The notes under the pieces are model-generated. The model made no database searches, was not told the origin of the DNA, and was given only the letters and a program-made list of their open reading frames with translations. Shown one piece after another: positions 1-10,212 of a stretch of DNA of 64,000 bases. The DNA lies in NCBI RefSeq assembly GCF_918698095.1, contig NZ_CAKKLY010000012.1, forward strand, positions 29,307 to 93,306. The letters run 5' to 3'. Numbering within the stretch: position 1 is the stretch's first letter; every line of letters starts with the position of its first letter. Made by a program: the position numbers and the translations under genes. This stretch comes from Arthrobacter sp. Bi83 (GTDB lineage Bacteria > Actinomycetota > Actinomycetes > Actinomycetales > Micrococcaceae).

Positions 1-324
1 GTCAGCCTGGGTGGCCTGATGGTTTCAAGCCCGCTGCGCACCGCGCTGGACGTCGCATTGCATGTCGACGCCGAGCGCGCGGTCCCCGCGCTGCGCCAGC
101 TGCTGGAGCGGCCCGAGCTCGATGTCCGGCTCCGGCTCCTCTGCCTGGCCGTGGAGGCGACGCCCAGATTGCCCCACAAGAAGGCAGCGCTGGAAAAGCT
201 CGCCCTAGCTTCGCCGGCGGTTACCCGTGGTCCGATAGACATCGAAGACGCCGTCGATCCTCCGGACGGCGCTCAGGACGTGGCTCAGGTACTTGGGGTC
301 GCCCATCTCGAAGGCAAACTTTGA
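1..324 (+). CDS. C-terminal end of a hypothetical protein (5' end outside window)
   Basis: An open frame enters from the left edge and encodes about 107 residues. The first ~65 residues look genuinely protein-like: a leucine-rich helical stretch containing [13 protein letters not shown] and then [19 protein letters not shown]. The SPLRTALD motif recalls the C-terminal part of AbiEi-type or DUF559-neighbour proteins, but I cannot assign a family. The frame stays open for about 120 bp into the 3' end of relA on the other strand. The last ~40 residues may therefore be only the antisense of relA, or the two genes overlap tail to tail. Confidence 0.4.
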   Translation, partial: VSLGGLMVSSPLRTALDVALHVDAERAVPALRQLLERPELDVRLRLLCLAVEATPRLPHKKAALEKLALASPAVTRGPIDIEDAVDPPDGAQDVAQVLGVAHLEGKL

Positions 325-2598
325 GATGGCCACACGGTCGGTTGACGTGTGGACGCTCGCGGCGAGGATGTTCACGTGATTCTCGGACAGAATGCGGGTG
401 ACGTCGGACAGGAGCGACTTCCGGTCCAGTGCCTCCACCTGGATTTCCACGAGGAAAACGCTCGACTGGGTCGGAGCCCAGTCAACGTCCACAATCCTGT
501 CGGGCTGGTCCTTGAGGTCGGAGATGTTGGTACAGTCCGTCCGGTGCACGGAAACACCCGAACCGCGCGTGACGAACCCGAGGATGGGGTCCGGCGGCAC
601 GGGGGTGCAACAGCGGGCCAGCTTGACCCACACGTCCCCCACACCGCGGACCACCACACCGGAGTCCGAGAAGCGGGCCTTGCTGACCTGCGTGGGAATG
701 CTGACCTCGGTGAGGTCGTCGTCCGGGGTTTCGTTCCCGCCGAGGCTCTCGATGAGCTTTTCCATGACGGACTGCGCCGAGGTGTGCCCGTCTCCCACGC
801 CCGCGTACAGCCCGGAGATGTCCACATATTTGAAATCCTCGGCCACAGCCGCGAGGGCATCATGGGTCATGAGGCGCTGCAGCGGCAGGTTTTGCTTCCG
901 CATGGCGCGTGTCAGCAGTTCCTTGCCGCGGTCAATGGCCTCCTCGCGACGCTCCTTGCTGAACCACTGGCGGATCTTGTTCCGTGCGCGGGCGCTTTTG
1001 ACGAAATGCTGCCAGTCCTGGCTGGGTCCTGCCCCTTCGGCCTTCGAGGTGAAGATCTCCACCCAGTCGCCGTGGTTGAGCTCGCTGTTGAGCGGCACCA
1101 GTTTTCCGTTGACTCTGGCCCCGATGGTCCGGTGGCCCACCTCGGTGTGCACCGCATAGGCAAAGTCCACGGGCGTGGATCCTGCCGGGAGCGCCATGAC
1201 CTCGCCCTTGGGCGTGAACACGAAGACTTCCCGGGCGTTGATTTCGAAGCGGAGCGAATCCAGGAATTCACCGGGGTCGGACGTTTCCTGCTGCCAGTCC
1301 ACCAGTGAACGGAGCCAGCCCATGTCGCCGTCGCGGGGACTGCCTGGCCCGGTGGCGGTGCGGTTCGGCTGGTCCTTGTACTTCCAGTGCGCCGCCACAC
1401 CGTACTCGGCGCGCCGGTGCATCTCGTGCGTGCGGATCTGAATCTCGACGGGCTTGCCGCCCGGGCCGATCACTGTCGTGTGCAGCGACTGGTACATGTT
1501 GAACTTGGGCATGGCGATGTAGTCCTTGAACCGCCCGGGCAGCGGGTTCCACCGCGAATGCAGGGTCCCCAGCGCCGCGTAGCAGTCCCGGACGGAGTCC
1601 ACCAGCACGCGGACACCCATGAGGTCGTTGATGTCGTCGAAGTCCTTGTCGCGGACAATCATCTTTTGGTAAATCGAGTAGTAGTGTTTGGGCCGGCCGG
1701 TAATGGTCGCCTTGATCTTGGCCGTGCGAAGATCGTCGGCAATCTGGTTCCGAATGACGCTGAGGCTCTTCTCGCGCTCAGGCGTCCGGTCACCCACCAT
1801 GCGCACGATTTCCTCGTACACCTTGGGGTACAGCGCGGCGAAGGATAGGTCCTCGAGTTCCCACTTGATGGTGTTCATGCCGAGGCGATGCGCCAGCGGC
1901 GCGAAGATTTCCAGTGTTTCGCGGGCCTTGCGCGCCGAGGATTCCGCGGAGACGAAGCGCCACGTCCGCGCGTTGTGCAGCCTGTCCGCAAGCTTGATCA
2001 TGAGGACCCGGATGTCCTTGGCCATCGCCACGACCATCTTGCGGACCGTCTCCGACTGCGCGGCCTCGCCGAAGCTGACCTTGTCCAGCTTGGTCACGCC
2101 GTCCACCAGCATGGCCACTTCTGGGCCGAAGTCTGCCTTCAGGTCGGCGAGGGTGTAAGGCGTGTCTTCCACGGTGTCGTGGAGCAGTGCAGCCGCCAGC
2201 GTGGTGCCGCTAAGCCCGAGTTCCGCGAGGATGGTGGCCACGGCTACCGGGTGCGTGATGTAGGGATCGCCGCTCTTGCGCTTCTGTCCCCGGTGGCTCT
2301 GCTCCGCGACCACGAAGGCGCGCTGGATGAGGTCAAAGTCCTCTTTGGGGTTGTTAGCCCGGACTGTCCGGAGCAGGGGCTCCAGGATGGGCGAATACGT
2401 CGCAGTGCTCCGGCCAGTCAGCCTCGCGAGCCGGGACCGGGTACGTTCACGGCGGCCAGGAAATGTGGGGCGCACGCCCGAGTTGTCCACCGGAACACCC
2501 GGACCGGGACGTCCGGCAGCCACCAGACCAGTCGGCGGGCCCTGGCCCGGACCGTTATCCCCGGCAGCCTCTGGCGCCGACGTCGAACGTTCTTCCAA
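205..2598 (-). CDS. relA: Bifunctional (p)ppGpp synthetase/hydrolase RelA/SpoT (Rel)
   Basis: This is the long-type Rel enzyme that makes and degrades the stringent-response alarmone (p)ppGpp on the ribosome. In order: an HD hydrolase domain ([16 protein letters not shown] and LLHDTVED, about residues 100-250), the synthetase domain ([12 protein letters not shown], then [12 protein letters not shown]), a TGS domain ([24 protein letters not shown]) and a C-terminal ACT domain. An intact HD motif predicts that both activities are present, as in single-Rel actinobacteria. I place the start at a TTG because GAGGGG lies 8 nt before it. A GTG 15 bp upstream (ending at 2613) would overlap that ribosome site. 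A strong terminator separates it from secF, so it should have its own promoter in the AT-rich stretch around 2620-2640. Confidence 0.95.
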   Translation of the reverse strand: MEERSTSAPEAAGDNGPGQGPPTGLVAAGRPGPGVPVDNSGVRPTFPGRRERTRSRLARLTGRSTATYSPILEPLLRTVRANNPKEDFDLIQRAFVVAEQSHRGQKRKSGDPYITHPVAVATILAELGLSGTTLAAALLHDTVEDTPYTLADLKADFGPEVAMLVDGVTKLDKVSFGEAAQSETVRKMVVAMAKDIRVLMIKLADRLHNARTWRFVSAESSARKARETLEIFAPLAHRLGMNTIKWELEDLSFAALYPKVYEEIVRMVGDRTPEREKSLSVIRNQIADDLRTAKIKATITGRPKHYYSIYQKMIVRDKDFDDINDLMGVRVLVDSVRDCYAALGTLHSRWNPLPGRFKDYIAMPKFNMYQSLHTTVIGPGGKPVEIQIRTHEMHRRAEYGVAAHWKYKDQPNRTATGPGSPRDGDMGWLRSLVDWQQETSDPGEFLDSLRFEINAREVFVFTPKGEVMALPAGSTPVDFAYAVHTEVGHRTIGARVNGKLVPLNSELNHGDWVEIFTSKAEGAGPSQDWQHFVKSARARNKIRQWFSKERREEAIDRGKELLTRAMRKQNLPLQRLMTHDALAAVAEDFKYVDISGLYAGVGDGHTSAQSVMEKLIESLGGNETPDDDLTEVSIPTQVSKARFSDSGVVVRGVGDVWVKLARCCTPVPPDPILGFVTRGSGVSVHRTDCTNISDLKDQPDRIVDVDWAPTQSSVFLVEIQVEALDRKSLLSDVTRILSENHVNILAASVHTSTDRVAISKFAFEMGDPKYLSHVLSAVRRIDGVFDVYRTTGNRRRS

Positions 2599-2694
2599 TG
2601 AAGCACCCCTCACGACCCATTTAATTATTCCAGTCTATTCCCGCCGCGGGCCTCCTCAATAACCGGGACGCTTCCCAGGGCCGGGACCCGACGC

Positions 2695-2734
2695 AAAAAG
2701 GCCGGACGCCGTCATCATGACGGCATCCGGCCTT
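2695..2734 (-). terminator. Rho-independent terminator of the yajC-secD-secF unit
   Basis: AAGGCCGGA (2698-2706) pairs with TCCGGCCTT (2726-2734). The stem continues inward through GCCGTCA/TGACGGC after one C/A mismatch. On the minus strand the stem is followed by a run of T (CTTTTTGCG). It sits 13 bp after the secF stop codon and ahead of relA. Confidence 0.8.
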
Positions 2735-2746
2735 CAGCTATCGCTG

Positions 2747-3760
2747 CTACGCCTTGGCTGGCTCGGCGGTGACCTTGGCGGCACTGTCTGCGCGCCGGTG
2801 CTCCACCCGTTGGGCCTGCTTGACGAGCAAAGGTTCTTTCTGGCGCAGCAAGGCATACATCGGCGCGGCGATGAAGATCGTTGCGGCCGTGCCGATGAGG
2901 ATCCCGACGAACAGTGCCAGCGACAGGTCACGGAGAGTTCCGGCACCGAGCAGTCCGGCACCGATGAACAGGATCGCACCCACGGGCAGGATGGCCACCA
3001 TCATGGTGTTGATGGACCGCACCAGGGTCTGGTTGACCGCCAGGTTAACCTCTTCGGCAAACGTCCGTCGGGTGGAAGACTCGAGGTCCGCCGTGTTCTC
3101 GCGGATCTTGTCGAACACCACCACAGTGTCGTAGAGCGAGTAGCTGAGCACCGTCAAGAAGCCGATGATTGCCGAGGGTGTGACCTCGAAGTCACTCAGG
3201 GCATAGACGCCGGCCGTGATGAACATGGTCACGAGCATGCCCGAGATTGCCGAGAGCGACATCTTCCAGGTCCTGAAGTACAGGGCCATCAGGATGGTGG
3301 CGAGGGCCACGAACACCACGAGGCCAATCAGGGCCTGCTTTGTGACGTCAGCACCCCATGTGGGACCCACGAACGTGGACGTCACCTCGTTGTCCGTGAC
3401 GCCGTACGCCGAGGTCAAGCCCTGCTTGATCTTGATGGTTTCATCGTCGGTGAGCTTGTCCGTCTGGATCCGCATCGTGTTGCCGGCGACGTTCGCCACC
3501 CTGGGGACGCTTCCCGCCACAACATCGTGCACCGCTTTTTCGCCCAGCGTCGCATCAGTGGTCTTGACGTTGGACACGGTGAATTCCGAGCCGCCGCGGA
3601 ATTCAATACCCAGGTTGAACCCGCCCTTGGCGACCGGGATCAGAATGGACAGTGCAACGGCGGCGGCGGCAATCAGGAACCAGATCTTCTTGGAACCGAC
3701 AAAGTTGTAGGAACGCTTGCCCGTGTAGAGCTCATTACCGAATTTGGCGAAACTGGACAT
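2747..3760 (-). CDS. secF: Protein translocase subunit SecF
   Basis: SecF is the smaller half of the SecDF membrane complex, which uses the proton gradient to help pull secreted proteins through SecYEG. The 337-residue protein has the family layout: an N-terminal TM (IWFLIAAAAVALSILIPVA), the motif FNLGIEFRGGSEF opening the periplasmic P1-like domain, and a C-terminal block of five TMs containing AIIGFLTVLSYSLYDTVVVF and DKIRENT. The start ATG overlaps the secD stop codon (TAATG), so the two are translationally coupled. The short C-terminal tail (AAKVTAEPAKA) is cytoplasmic. A terminator follows directly. Confidence 0.95.
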   Translation of the reverse strand: MSSFAKFGNELYTGKRSYNFVGSKKIWFLIAAAAVALSILIPVAKGGFNLGIEFRGGSEFTVSNVKTTDATLGEKAVHDVVAGSVPRVANVAGNTMRIQTDKLTDDETIKIKQGLTSAYGVTDNEVTSTFVGPTWGADVTKQALIGLVVFVALATILMALYFRTWKMSLSAISGMLVTMFITAGVYALSDFEVTPSAIIGFLTVLSYSLYDTVVVFDKIRENTADLESSTRRTFAEEVNLAVNQTLVRSINTMMVAILPVGAILFIGAGLLGAGTLRDLSLALFVGILIGTAATIFIAAPMYALLRQKEPLLVKQAQRVEHRRADSAAKVTAEPAKA

Positions 3761-5517
3761 TACTTGCCTTCCTTGGCCGGGCCCTTGGAGGAACCCGCAA
3801 GCTGGTCCTGCTGCTCAGCGCGGCGGCGTTCAGCGATGGTCATCCGGCGTTCCGCCTCAGCGGCTGCGCCCGTGTTCTTAGCCCGTACCACAGACGGCTT
3901 GTCGTCCGGCGTCCGGATCCTGCCGGCGCCCCGGTACAGCGGAACCGCGCCGAGACGCTCAGGGTCAAGGCCGGAGAACTTGTGGCCTTCGCCGAAGAAC
4001 CGCGTGCGAGCCAGCTGCTGCAGCGTCGGGTGCGTGAACATGAACACGACGATGAGGTCAGCGATGGCTGTCAGGCCAAGGGTGAACGCAAAGCCCCGGA
4101 CGTTGCCCACGGCCACGAAGTACAGCACGAGCGCCGCCAGGAGGTTGACAGCCTTGGAGGCAAGGACTGTGCGCTTGGCCCGCTTCCAGCCGTTTTCCAC
4201 GGCGGAAACGAGGCCGCGGCCTTCACGCAGCTCATCGCGGATGCGCTCGAAGTAGACAATGAACGAGTCCGCGGTCTGGCCGATGGACACGATGATGCCG
4301 GCCACACCGGCGAGGGACAGCCGGTAGTTTTCGGTCCAGCCGAGGATGGCAATGGCCAGGTATGTCAGGGCACCTGCCACCACAAGGGAGGCGATGGTGA
4401 CAAATCCGAGGGCGCGGTACTGGAACAGGGAGTAGACGACCACGAGCAGGAGCCCGATCAGGCCGGCCAGCAGACCCATGCGTAGCTGCTCGCCGCCGAG
4501 AGTCGCCGAGATCTGCTGCTCGCTCTGGATGTCGAAGCTGATCGGCAGGGCACCGAAGCGCAGCTGGTCGGACAGCGCCTTGGCTGACTTCTCGGTGAAT
4601 CCGCCGGTAATCTGCGGACGGCCGTCGGTGATGACCGCCTGCGACCGCGGCGCGGAGATGACCTGGTCGTCCAGGACGATGGCGAACTGCGATTTCGGGT
4701 CCGAGCCGGTTTCCCCGCCGGCCGTCACATAGAACTGGTTCAGGCGCTCGGTGACCTTCTTGAACTTGGCCGTGCCCTCGCCGTTGAACTGGATATTAAC
4801 GGCCCACTCATTGGTGACGGCACCCTGCGCGCCCTGCTGGAGCTGGAAAGTGGACCCCTGGATCTCCACGCCCTTGACCTCCACGGGGCCCAGGATGTAT
4901 TTGATCGCGGGGGTCTGATCGGTGGCAGGCTCGCAGGTCACCAGCGGCTTGGCGGGATCGGAGCGCTGCTGCTTGTCCTGCTCCGGCTTGGCACAGTCGA
5001 GTGCCTCGAACTGCTTCTGGACGTCGGCCGTAATCCAGTTGGAGTCACTGCCGTTCTGCGGCTTCGCTGTGGGCTTTGGCAGTTTTGCCGCCGGGGTGCG
5101 CTGCGCTGCGGGAACCGCCGCGCCGGGGCCCGTTACCAGAACGGGGCGGAAGTTCATGTCCGCGGAAGCCTGAATCAGGGCACGGGTCTCTGCGGAAGGG
5201 GTTCCCGGGAGGCTGACCACCACGTTGCGGCCGGACTGGGTGCTGATTTCAGCTTCCGCCACGCCCGAGCCGTCCACGCGCTGACGGATGATCGCCACGG
5301 CCTGGTTGAGCTGCTCCTCGTTGATGTCCGAACCGCCCTCGACCTTGGGCGCCAGGATCATCTGGGTACCGCCTTCAAGGTCTAGCGCGAGCTTGGGTGC
5401 CCAGCTTGCCTTTCCGGCCATGGTGCCGCCCGCAAGGACGGCCGTCAGGACAGCCAGGATTACGCCAAGCCAGACCAGCACCCGGAGGGATGGTTTCTTG
5501 CGGCCAGTTCGTGCCAT
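3760..5517 (-). CDS. secD: Protein translocase subunit SecD
   Basis: SecD is the larger subunit of the SecDF translocation accessory complex. It has 585 residues: an N-terminal TM (LVWLGVILAVLTAVLAGG), the signature KLALDLEGGTQMIL, a large extracytoplasmic region with a proline/alanine-rich insert (around residues 130-190), and a C-terminal six-TM domain with SLAGVAGIIVSIGQTADSFIVYFERIRDE. The last 60 residues form a charged cytoplasmic tail ending AEERRMTIAERRRAEQQ-like sequence. It lies between yajC (112 bp upstream) and secF (overlapping), the usual order. The Ala/Pro/Gln/Lys insert is typical of actinobacterial SecD. Confidence 0.95.
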   Translation of the reverse strand: MARTGRKKPSLRVLVWLGVILAVLTAVLAGGTMAGKASWAPKLALDLEGGTQMILAPKVEGGSDINEEQLNQAVAIIRQRVDGSGVAEAEISTQSGRNVVVSLPGTPSAETRALIQASADMNFRPVLVTGPGAAVPAAQRTPAAKLPKPTAKPQNGSDSNWITADVQKQFEALDCAKPEQDKQQRSDPAKPLVTCEPATDQTPAIKYILGPVEVKGVEIQGSTFQLQQGAQGAVTNEWAVNIQFNGEGTAKFKKVTERLNQFYVTAGGETGSDPKSQFAIVLDDQVISAPRSQAVITDGRPQITGGFTEKSAKALSDQLRFGALPISFDIQSEQQISATLGGEQLRMGLLAGLIGLLLVVVYSLFQYRALGFVTIASLVVAGALTYLAIAILGWTENYRLSLAGVAGIIVSIGQTADSFIVYFERIRDELREGRGLVSAVENGWKRAKRTVLASKAVNLLAALVLYFVAVGNVRGFAFTLGLTAIADLIVVFMFTHPTLQQLARTRFFGEGHKFSGLDPERLGAVPLYRGAGRIRTPDDKPSVVRAKNTGAAAEAERRMTIAERRRAEQQDQLAGSSKGPAKEGK

Positions 5518-5628
5518 TGTCGATCTTTCTATTAATTACGGAGGAGCCGACGGTGCGGGTCAGACACGCTCCGGCGGCCGCCCGCAGCCGTAGATTTGGT
5601 ACTTAGCGGGACAGAACGCGGCGGCGGA

Positions 5629-6069
5629 CTAAATGTCCTTTTTACCCTCATCGTTGAGGCGCTTCAGGGTCTCGTCCGGGGTTTCGTTGACGGCCGCAGC
5701 GCTTCCGTCATCATCGGCGGTGAGGGACGACGCGTCGTCGGGAACTGCCTGCGTCTCGGCAGCGGGCTCGACGATCTTGGTGACGGACTGGCGGTGGACA
5801 GTGGCCACGTTGCCCGGTGACAGTTCGAGAAGAACCTTGTTGTTTTCGTCGTCGATCGACACGATGCGGCCGTAGAGGCCGAAACTCGTCATGACCTCGA
5901 TGCCCGGCGCAAACTGCGACTGGAGCGTGGCCTGCTGCTGCTGTGTCTTCTTGTTGCGGCGGAACATCATGAAGATGAAGAGGCCGAGCATGACGAACAG
6001 CAGGATGGTCATGATGTCGATGCCGCCGCCTGCCTGCGGCTGGGTCTGGGCAGAAATATGTCCGAACAC
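5629..6069 (-). CDS. yajC: Preprotein translocase subunit YajC
   Basis: YajC is a small single-pass membrane protein that associates with SecDF. Visible features are one TM near the N terminus (IMTILLFVMLGLFIFMMF), a basic stretch RRNKKTQQQQATL, and the conserved soluble core APGIEVMTSFGLYGRIVSID followed by LELSPGNVATVHRQSVTKIV. The acidic tail ends KRLNDEGKKDI. The frame is open further upstream to 6225, but those residues look unlike the family. I chose the GTG at 6067-6069 (protein beginning MFGHISAQTQPQ, 146 aa), which has GGAA 7-8 nt ahead. The gene heads the yajC-secD-secF cluster. Confidence 0.85.
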   Translation of the reverse strand: MFGHISAQTQPQAGGGIDIMTILLFVMLGLFIFMMFRRNKKTQQQQATLQSQFAPGIEVMTSFGLYGRIVSIDDENNKVLLELSPGNVATVHRQSVTKIVEPAAETQAVPDDASSLTADDDGSAAAVNETPDETLKRLNDEGKKDI

Positions 6070-6257
6070 AGGGTAGTTCCGTTCTGTACTTGCATAGCTG
6101 GTTGACGGCAGCGTCCGTCCCGCACCGCGTTCTCGGGCCAACTCAATGGCCGGCAGCGGCGGCCTGTTGGGGCCAACCACGTAAACAAGACACGAAAACA
6201 AAGACACGGACGTGCCGAGCGTCATTCCAGTCTAGAGGGAAAGCTGGAAGGACGCTG

Positions 6258-7346
6258 CTATTGCGTGCTGGAAACCCGTTCGGACGCTGTTTGTTCATCA
6301 GCCGCACCGTCGTCGAACAGGTCCAGGGTCTCCTGCCCGAACACGCCGGCGGGAACGGCGAAGCCCAGATGGGTCCAAGCCGGGGCCATGGCAATACGGC
6401 CCCGGGGCGTGCGCCCCAGCAGTCCCTCGCGGACCAGATACGGTTCCGCCACAGTCTCGACAGTCTCCGGTTCTTCCCCCACGGCGATGGCCAGAGTCGA
6501 CAGGCCGACGGGCCCGCCGCCGAACTTGGTGATGAGCGCCTCCAGGACCGCCCGGTCCAGGCGGTCCAGCCCGCGTTTGTCCACCTCGTACATGTCCAGG
6601 GCGGCGGACGCCGACCGGGCGTCAATCTGTTCGATCCCGTGGACGAGTGCCCAGTCCCTGACACGGCGCAGCAGCCGGTTGGCTATGCGCGGAGTACCCC
6701 GTGATCTGCCCGCGATTTCGCTGAAGCCCGCGGAGTTCACCTTGAGGTCGAGGAGTCCGGCCGATCTGCGCAGCACGAGCTCGAGCTCTTCGACGGAATA
6801 GAACTCCAGGTGCCCCGTGAACCCGAACCTGTCGCGCAGCGGCCCCGGCAGCAGCCCGGCGCGGGTGGTGGCACCGACCAGGGTGAAGGCCGGCAGCTCC
6901 AGCGGGATGGCCGTCGCACCGGCCCCCTTGCCCACCACAATGTCTACGCGGAAGTCCTCCATGGCCATGTAGAGCATTTCCTCCGCAGGCCGGGACATCC
7001 GGTGGATTTCATCCAGGAAGAGGACCTCGCCCTCGGAGAGGGAAGAAAGGATGGCAGCAAGGTCGCCGGCGTGCTGGATGGCGGGGCCGCTGCTGATCCG
7101 CAGAGGGGCATTCATTTCCGCGGCGACAATCATGGCCAGGGTGGTTTTGCCCAGACCCGGCGGACCGGAGAAAAGCACGTGGTCGGCGCTGCGGCCCCGC
7201 ATGCGGGACGCCTGCAGCACGAGGGAGAGCTGCTTGCGGACCCGGTGCTGGCCCACGAAGTCGTGCAGGTTCTTGGGCCGCAGGGCGGCCTCGATAACTC
7301 TTTCCTCGGGTTCCTCTCCCCCGGCCACGAGGGACGGTTCAGCCAC
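6258..7346 (-). CDS. ruvB: Holliday junction branch-migration helicase RuvB
   Basis: RuvB is the AAA+ motor of the RuvABC resolvasome, which drives branch migration of Holliday junctions. In its 362 residues are the lead motif [12 protein letters not shown], Walker [13 protein letters not shown], Walker [10 protein letters not shown], sensor [12 protein letters not shown], the arginine-finger region LRDRFG and a C-terminal winged helix ([12 protein letters not shown]). It starts with GTG and overlaps the end of ruvA by 8 bp, so yebC-ruvC-ruvA-ruvB form one unit. The C-terminal tail after ETLDLFDDG is variable. Confidence 0.96.
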   Translation of the reverse strand: MAEPSLVAGGEEPEERVIEAALRPKNLHDFVGQHRVRKQLSLVLQASRMRGRSADHVLFSGPPGLGKTTLAMIVAAEMNAPLRISSGPAIQHAGDLAAILSSLSEGEVLFLDEIHRMSRPAEEMLYMAMEDFRVDIVVGKGAGATAIPLELPAFTLVGATTRAGLLPGPLRDRFGFTGHLEFYSVEELELVLRRSAGLLDLKVNSAGFSEIAGRSRGTPRIANRLLRRVRDWALVHGIEQIDARSASAALDMYEVDKRGLDRLDRAVLEALITKFGGGPVGLSTLAIAVGEEPETVETVAEPYLVREGLLGRTPRGRIAMAPAWTHLGFAVPAGVFGQETLDLFDDGAADEQTASERVSSTQ

Positions 7347-7983
7347 GGCTGCCTACCCTGTTGCCGGCGCGGGCGCCGTCCTGGCCAAGCCAGCGCAGGG
7401 TGGTCCGCAGGATCTCGGCCACGTTGCCCTGGTCTGCCAGGTCAGGTGCATCGGCCAGCGCCTTGTCGATGCTGCCAGTGGCGTCCTTTTCGGACCAGCC
7501 GAGGCTGGTCATGGCAGCGACCACCTGCGGCTTCCAGACCGACTCGCCGGACGGCGACGGGGCCGAACTCGGCGCCGTGCCGTGGGGCACGAGCTTTCCG
7601 GCCAGTTCCAGCACGATGCGGCCGGCAACCTTCGGGCCGATGCCTGGAACCTTGGTGAATGTCTTGCTGTCACCGGTGTGTGCAGCCACCCGGATCGCTT
7701 CCGGGTCATGGACGGCAAGGACCGCCAGGGCAAGGCGCGGACCCACGCCGCTGACGCTGAGCAGGACGTCGAAGACCTCGCGTTCGTCGTCGCTGGCGAA
7801 GCCGAACAGGGTCAGGGAATCCTCCCGCACGATCAGGGATGTGAAGAGCTTCCCTTCCTCGCCCGTGCGGAGCCTGCTGAGGGTCTGCGGCGTGGCGTGG
7901 ACACTCATGCCGGCGCCGTTGAGATCGATCACGGCGGTGGACAGGCCAACGTGCGCTACGGTTCCGCGGAGAAAACTTATCAA
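7339..7983 (-). CDS. ruvA: Holliday junction DNA-binding protein RuvA
   Basis: RuvA forms tetramers that hold the Holliday junction in a square-planar state and load RuvB. The 214-residue protein begins with the OB-fold domain ([21 protein letters not shown]). It continues with two helix-hairpin-helix motifs ([16 protein letters not shown] and [19 protein letters not shown]), a flexible linker rich in Ala/Pro/Ser, and domain III ([20 protein letters not shown]) that contacts RuvB. Translation starts at TTG. The 81-bp gap after ruvC contains a possible LexA-type site, so ruvAB may also be transcribed separately. Confidence 0.95.
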   Translation of the reverse strand: MISFLRGTVAHVGLSTAVIDLNGAGMSVHATPQTLSRLRTGEEGKLFTSLIVREDSLTLFGFASDDEREVFDVLLSVSGVGPRLALAVLAVHDPEAIRVAAHTGDSKTFTKVPGIGPKVAGRIVLELAGKLVPHGTAPSSAPSPSGESVWKPQVVAAMTSLGWSEKDATGSIDKALADAPDLADQGNVAEILRTTLRWLGQDGARAGNRVGSRG

Positions 7984-8023
7984 GGCCGAGCTCCTGAACT
8001 ACCGCCGGCCCAAGACCGACTAT

Positions 8024-8039
8024 CCGAACATATCTACGA
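8024..8039. promoter_or_regulatory. Possible LexA (SOS) box upstream of ruvA
   Basis: CCGAACATATCTACGA matches the actinobacterial SOS box TCGAAC-N4-GTTCGA at 9 of 12 positions, with one half nearly perfect and the other weak. It lies 41 bp upstream of the ruvA start in the only real gap of the ruv cluster. Confidence 0.3.
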
Positions 8040-8064
8040 ATACCCTAGCAAGGGCCCCGGACAA

Positions 8065-8643
8065 TCAGCGCGCACGGCGCGCCTTGGCCTCCGCCTCGGC
8101 CCAGGCGCGCTGGGCCGGAGTCAGCGACTGGCTGCCCGGGCCGGTGGTGGCAACCGTGGCCCCGCTGCCGGCCCGCCACGCATGCGTGATGGCGAGGGCA
8201 AGCGCATCGGCGGCGTCGGCGGGACGCGGCGGGGAGTCCAGCCGCAGAATCTTGGTCACCAGTTTGGTGACGGCATCCTTATTAGACGTTCCGCTGCCCG
8301 TCACCGCCGCTTTGACTTCCGACGGCGTGTGGAGCGCCACCGGGATGCCCCTCCGGGCGGCCGCGGCAATCACGACGCCGGAGGCCTGGGCCACGCCCAT
8401 GACCGTGCTGACGTTGAGCTGGGAGAAGACCCGCTCCACCGCCAGCACGTGGGGTTCGTACCGGTCGAGCCAGTCATCGATGGCGAGGGCGATGACAAGG
8501 AGGCGCTGGTCCAGCGTCTCCTCTGGGGACGTCCCCACCACGCCCACCGCCACCATGGTGGCGCGGCGGTTCTTTTCGACGTCCACCACCCCGATGCCGC
8601 ACCGTGTGAGGCCCGGATCGACGCCGAGGACGCGAAGGGTCAC
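8065..8643 (-). CDS. ruvC: Crossover junction endodeoxyribonuclease RuvC
   Basis: RuvC cleaves Holliday junctions symmetrically as a dimer, with two metal ions. The RNase H-like acidic residues are visible: Asp in [12 protein letters not shown], Glu in [12 protein letters not shown], and the C-terminal Asp pair in [17 protein letters not shown]. The protein has 192 residues, slightly longer than E. coli RuvC because of the Ala/Arg-rich tail [11 protein letters not shown]. Its GTG start overlaps the yebC stop (GTGA), so it is translationally coupled to yebC. RuvA and RuvB follow after an 81-bp gap. Confidence 0.95.
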   Translation of the reverse strand: MTLRVLGVDPGLTRCGIGVVDVEKNRRATMVAVGVVGTSPEETLDQRLLVIALAIDDWLDRYEPHVLAVERVFSQLNVSTVMGVAQASGVVIAAAARRGIPVALHTPSEVKAAVTGSGTSNKDAVTKLVTKILRLDSPPRPADAADALALAITHAWRAGSGATVATTGPGSQSLTPAQRAWAEAEAKARRAR

Positions 8644-9395
8644 TCGGCTTCCAGTGCGGCCTGCACTTCGTCGCTGAGGTCGGCGTTGCTGTAAACGTTC
8701 TGGACGTCGTCAAGCTCTTCCAGGGCGTCAACCAGCTTCATGAACTTCTTGGCCGCATCCAGGTCGAGGGGCACCTCCATGGACGGAACGAATTCTGCCT
8801 CATCGGTGTCGTATTCGATGCCGGCTTCCTTGAGGGCGTCACGGATGGCCTGCAGGTCTGTCGGCTCCGAGTGGATCTCAAAGGTCTCACCGTTGTCCTT
8901 GACTTCCTCGGCACCGGCGTCCAGCACGGCCATCAGAACGTCGTCCTCGCCGAGGCCGTTCTTGGGCAGGGTCACCACGCCCTTGCGGGAAAAGAGGTAA
9001 CTGACAGAACCGGGATCGGCGATGGTGCCGCCGTTGCGGGAAATGGCGAGCCGGACCTCGGACGCGGCACGGTTCTTGTTGTCCGTGAGGCATTCGATCA
9101 GCAGCGCAGAACCCTGCGGGCCTCGGCACTCGTACATGATCTCCGTGTAGTCCACGACTTCGCCGGTGAGGCCTGCGCCGCGCTTGATGGCACGGTCGAT
9201 ATTGTCGGCGGGGACCGAGGTCTTCTTCGCCTTCGTTACTGCCAGTTCCAGGCTGGGGTTGCCGGCCAGGTCCGGGCCGCCCATGCGTGCCGCGACTTCG
9301 ATGTTCTTGATCAGCTTGGCGAACGACTTTGCCCGGCGGCTATCAAGGATGGCCTTCTTGTGCTTGGTCGTTGCCCATTTGGAGTGGCCTGACAT
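8640..9395 (-). CDS. YebC/PmpR family transcriptional regulator / translation factor
   Basis: A 251-residue member of the widespread YebC family, described as DNA-binding regulators and, for some members, as ribosome-associated factors easing polyproline translation. The N terminus [32 protein letters not shown] is the family hallmark (shown here in two overlapping pieces, [13 protein letters not shown] and [11 protein letters not shown]). It is followed by [16 protein letters not shown] and the acidic central domain. It starts 3 bp after the pdxT stop and overlaps ruvC, the conserved actinobacterial position. Confidence 0.95.
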   Translation of the reverse strand: MSGHSKWATTKHKKAILDSRRAKSFAKLIKNIEVAARMGGPDLAGNPSLELAVTKAKKTSVPADNIDRAIKRGAGLTGEVVDYTEIMYECRGPQGSALLIECLTDNKNRAASEVRLAISRNGGTIADPGSVSYLFSRKGVVTLPKNGLGEDDVLMAVLDAGAEEVKDNGETFEIHSEPTDLQAIRDALKEAGIEYDTDEAEFVPSMEVPLDLDAAKKFMKLVDALEELDDVQNVYSNADLSDEVQAALEAE

Positions 9396-9398
9396 GCT

Positions 9399-10121
9399 TT
9401 ACGCTTCTCCTCTGATCATGCGGATAAAAAGTTCATGTACGCGCTTCTCCCCCGTCACTTCCGGGTGGAAGGAGGTGGCCAGCAGATGGCCGGAACGCAC
9501 TGCAACAATTCTAGCTGTCCCTTGCAGATCGGCTGTGTGAGAGGCGTGGGCAGGATCCGCCGGCTCCACCTGGGCCAGCACGTCGACGCCGGGTCCTACG
9601 CGCTCCACCCACGGTCCCCGGATGAACACTGCGTGCACGGGCGCCACGCCATTTTCGGTGGCGCTGAAGTCCAGGCCCTTGAAATCCAGATCGGTCTCGA
9701 ACGATTCGCGCTGGCGGCCGAACGCGTTGCGCCGCACAGTGATGTCGAGTCCGCCGAAGGTCTGCTGGGGATTTCCGGCGAGATCGGTGGCGGGGTCGGC
9801 AATGTCATCGGCGAGCAGGATCATTCCGGCACAGGACCCGTAGACCGGAAGGCCATCCGCAATGTGCTTGCGGAGCGGTTCGGCGAGTTCGAAGGCCCGC
9901 GCAAGCTTGTCGATGGCGGTGGATTCGCCGCCGGGAATAATGAGCCCGTCCAGTCCGTCAAGCTCCGCGGGCCGGCGGACTCCGACGCCGGTGGCACCGG
10001 CCGCTTCGACGGCACGAAGGTGCTCGCGGAAATCGCCCTGGAGCGCCAGGACGCCGATGCGCAAGCCAGAACCGGCACCCGGGGGAACGCGGGGAACCGC
10101 GGCAGAAAGGGGATTGGTCAT
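9399..10121 (-). CDS. pdxT: Pyridoxal 5'-phosphate synthase glutaminase subunit PdxT
   Basis: PdxT releases ammonia from glutamine and channels it to PdxS for pyridoxal phosphate synthesis. It is a class I glutamine amidotransferase: [13 protein letters not shown] at the N terminus, the oxyanion strand [12 protein letters not shown], the nucleophile Cys in [14 protein letters not shown] and the His/Glu pair in [17 protein letters not shown] start at the ATG giving [15 protein letters not shown] (240 aa). The open frame continues upstream to 10343 only as antisense of murT. Unusually, pdxS is not next to it but about 5.6 kb away, with four other genes between. Confidence 0.93.
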   Translation of the reverse strand: MTNPLSAAVPRVPPGAGSGLRIGVLALQGDFREHLRAVEAAGATGVGVRRPAELDGLDGLIIPGGESTAIDKLARAFELAEPLRKHIADGLPVYGSCAGMILLADDIADPATDLAGNPQQTFGGLDITVRRNAFGRQRESFETDLDFKGLDFSATENGVAPVHAVFIRGPWVERVGPGVDVLAQVEPADPAHASHTADLQGTARIVAVRSGHLLATSFHPEVTGEKRVHELFIRMIRGEA

Positions 10122-10199
10122 CCAAATATCATAGTGTCCCGGATGCCGGGCGACGCCCCCGCCCGCCCTGCCTGGCCTCATTGCATGCCGCTGCTGGGA

Positions 10200-10205
10200 T
10201 ATATT
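10200..10205 (+). promoter_or_regulatory. Candidate -10 element of murT (leaderless mRNA)
   Basis: TATATT ends 7 bp before the murT ATG, in otherwise GC-rich DNA. Transcription from it would begin at or next to the start codon, and no Shine-Dalgarno is visible. That fits a leaderless transcript, which is common in actinobacteria. No good -35 is seen at 16-18 bp. Confidence 0.35.
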
Positions 10206-10212
10206 ACAGAGC

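Noticed and set aside
2717..4255. 512-aa plus-strand ORF
   Set aside because: Lies entirely antisense to secF and secD, is His/Gln/Arg-rich and has no domain; a GC-bias shadow.
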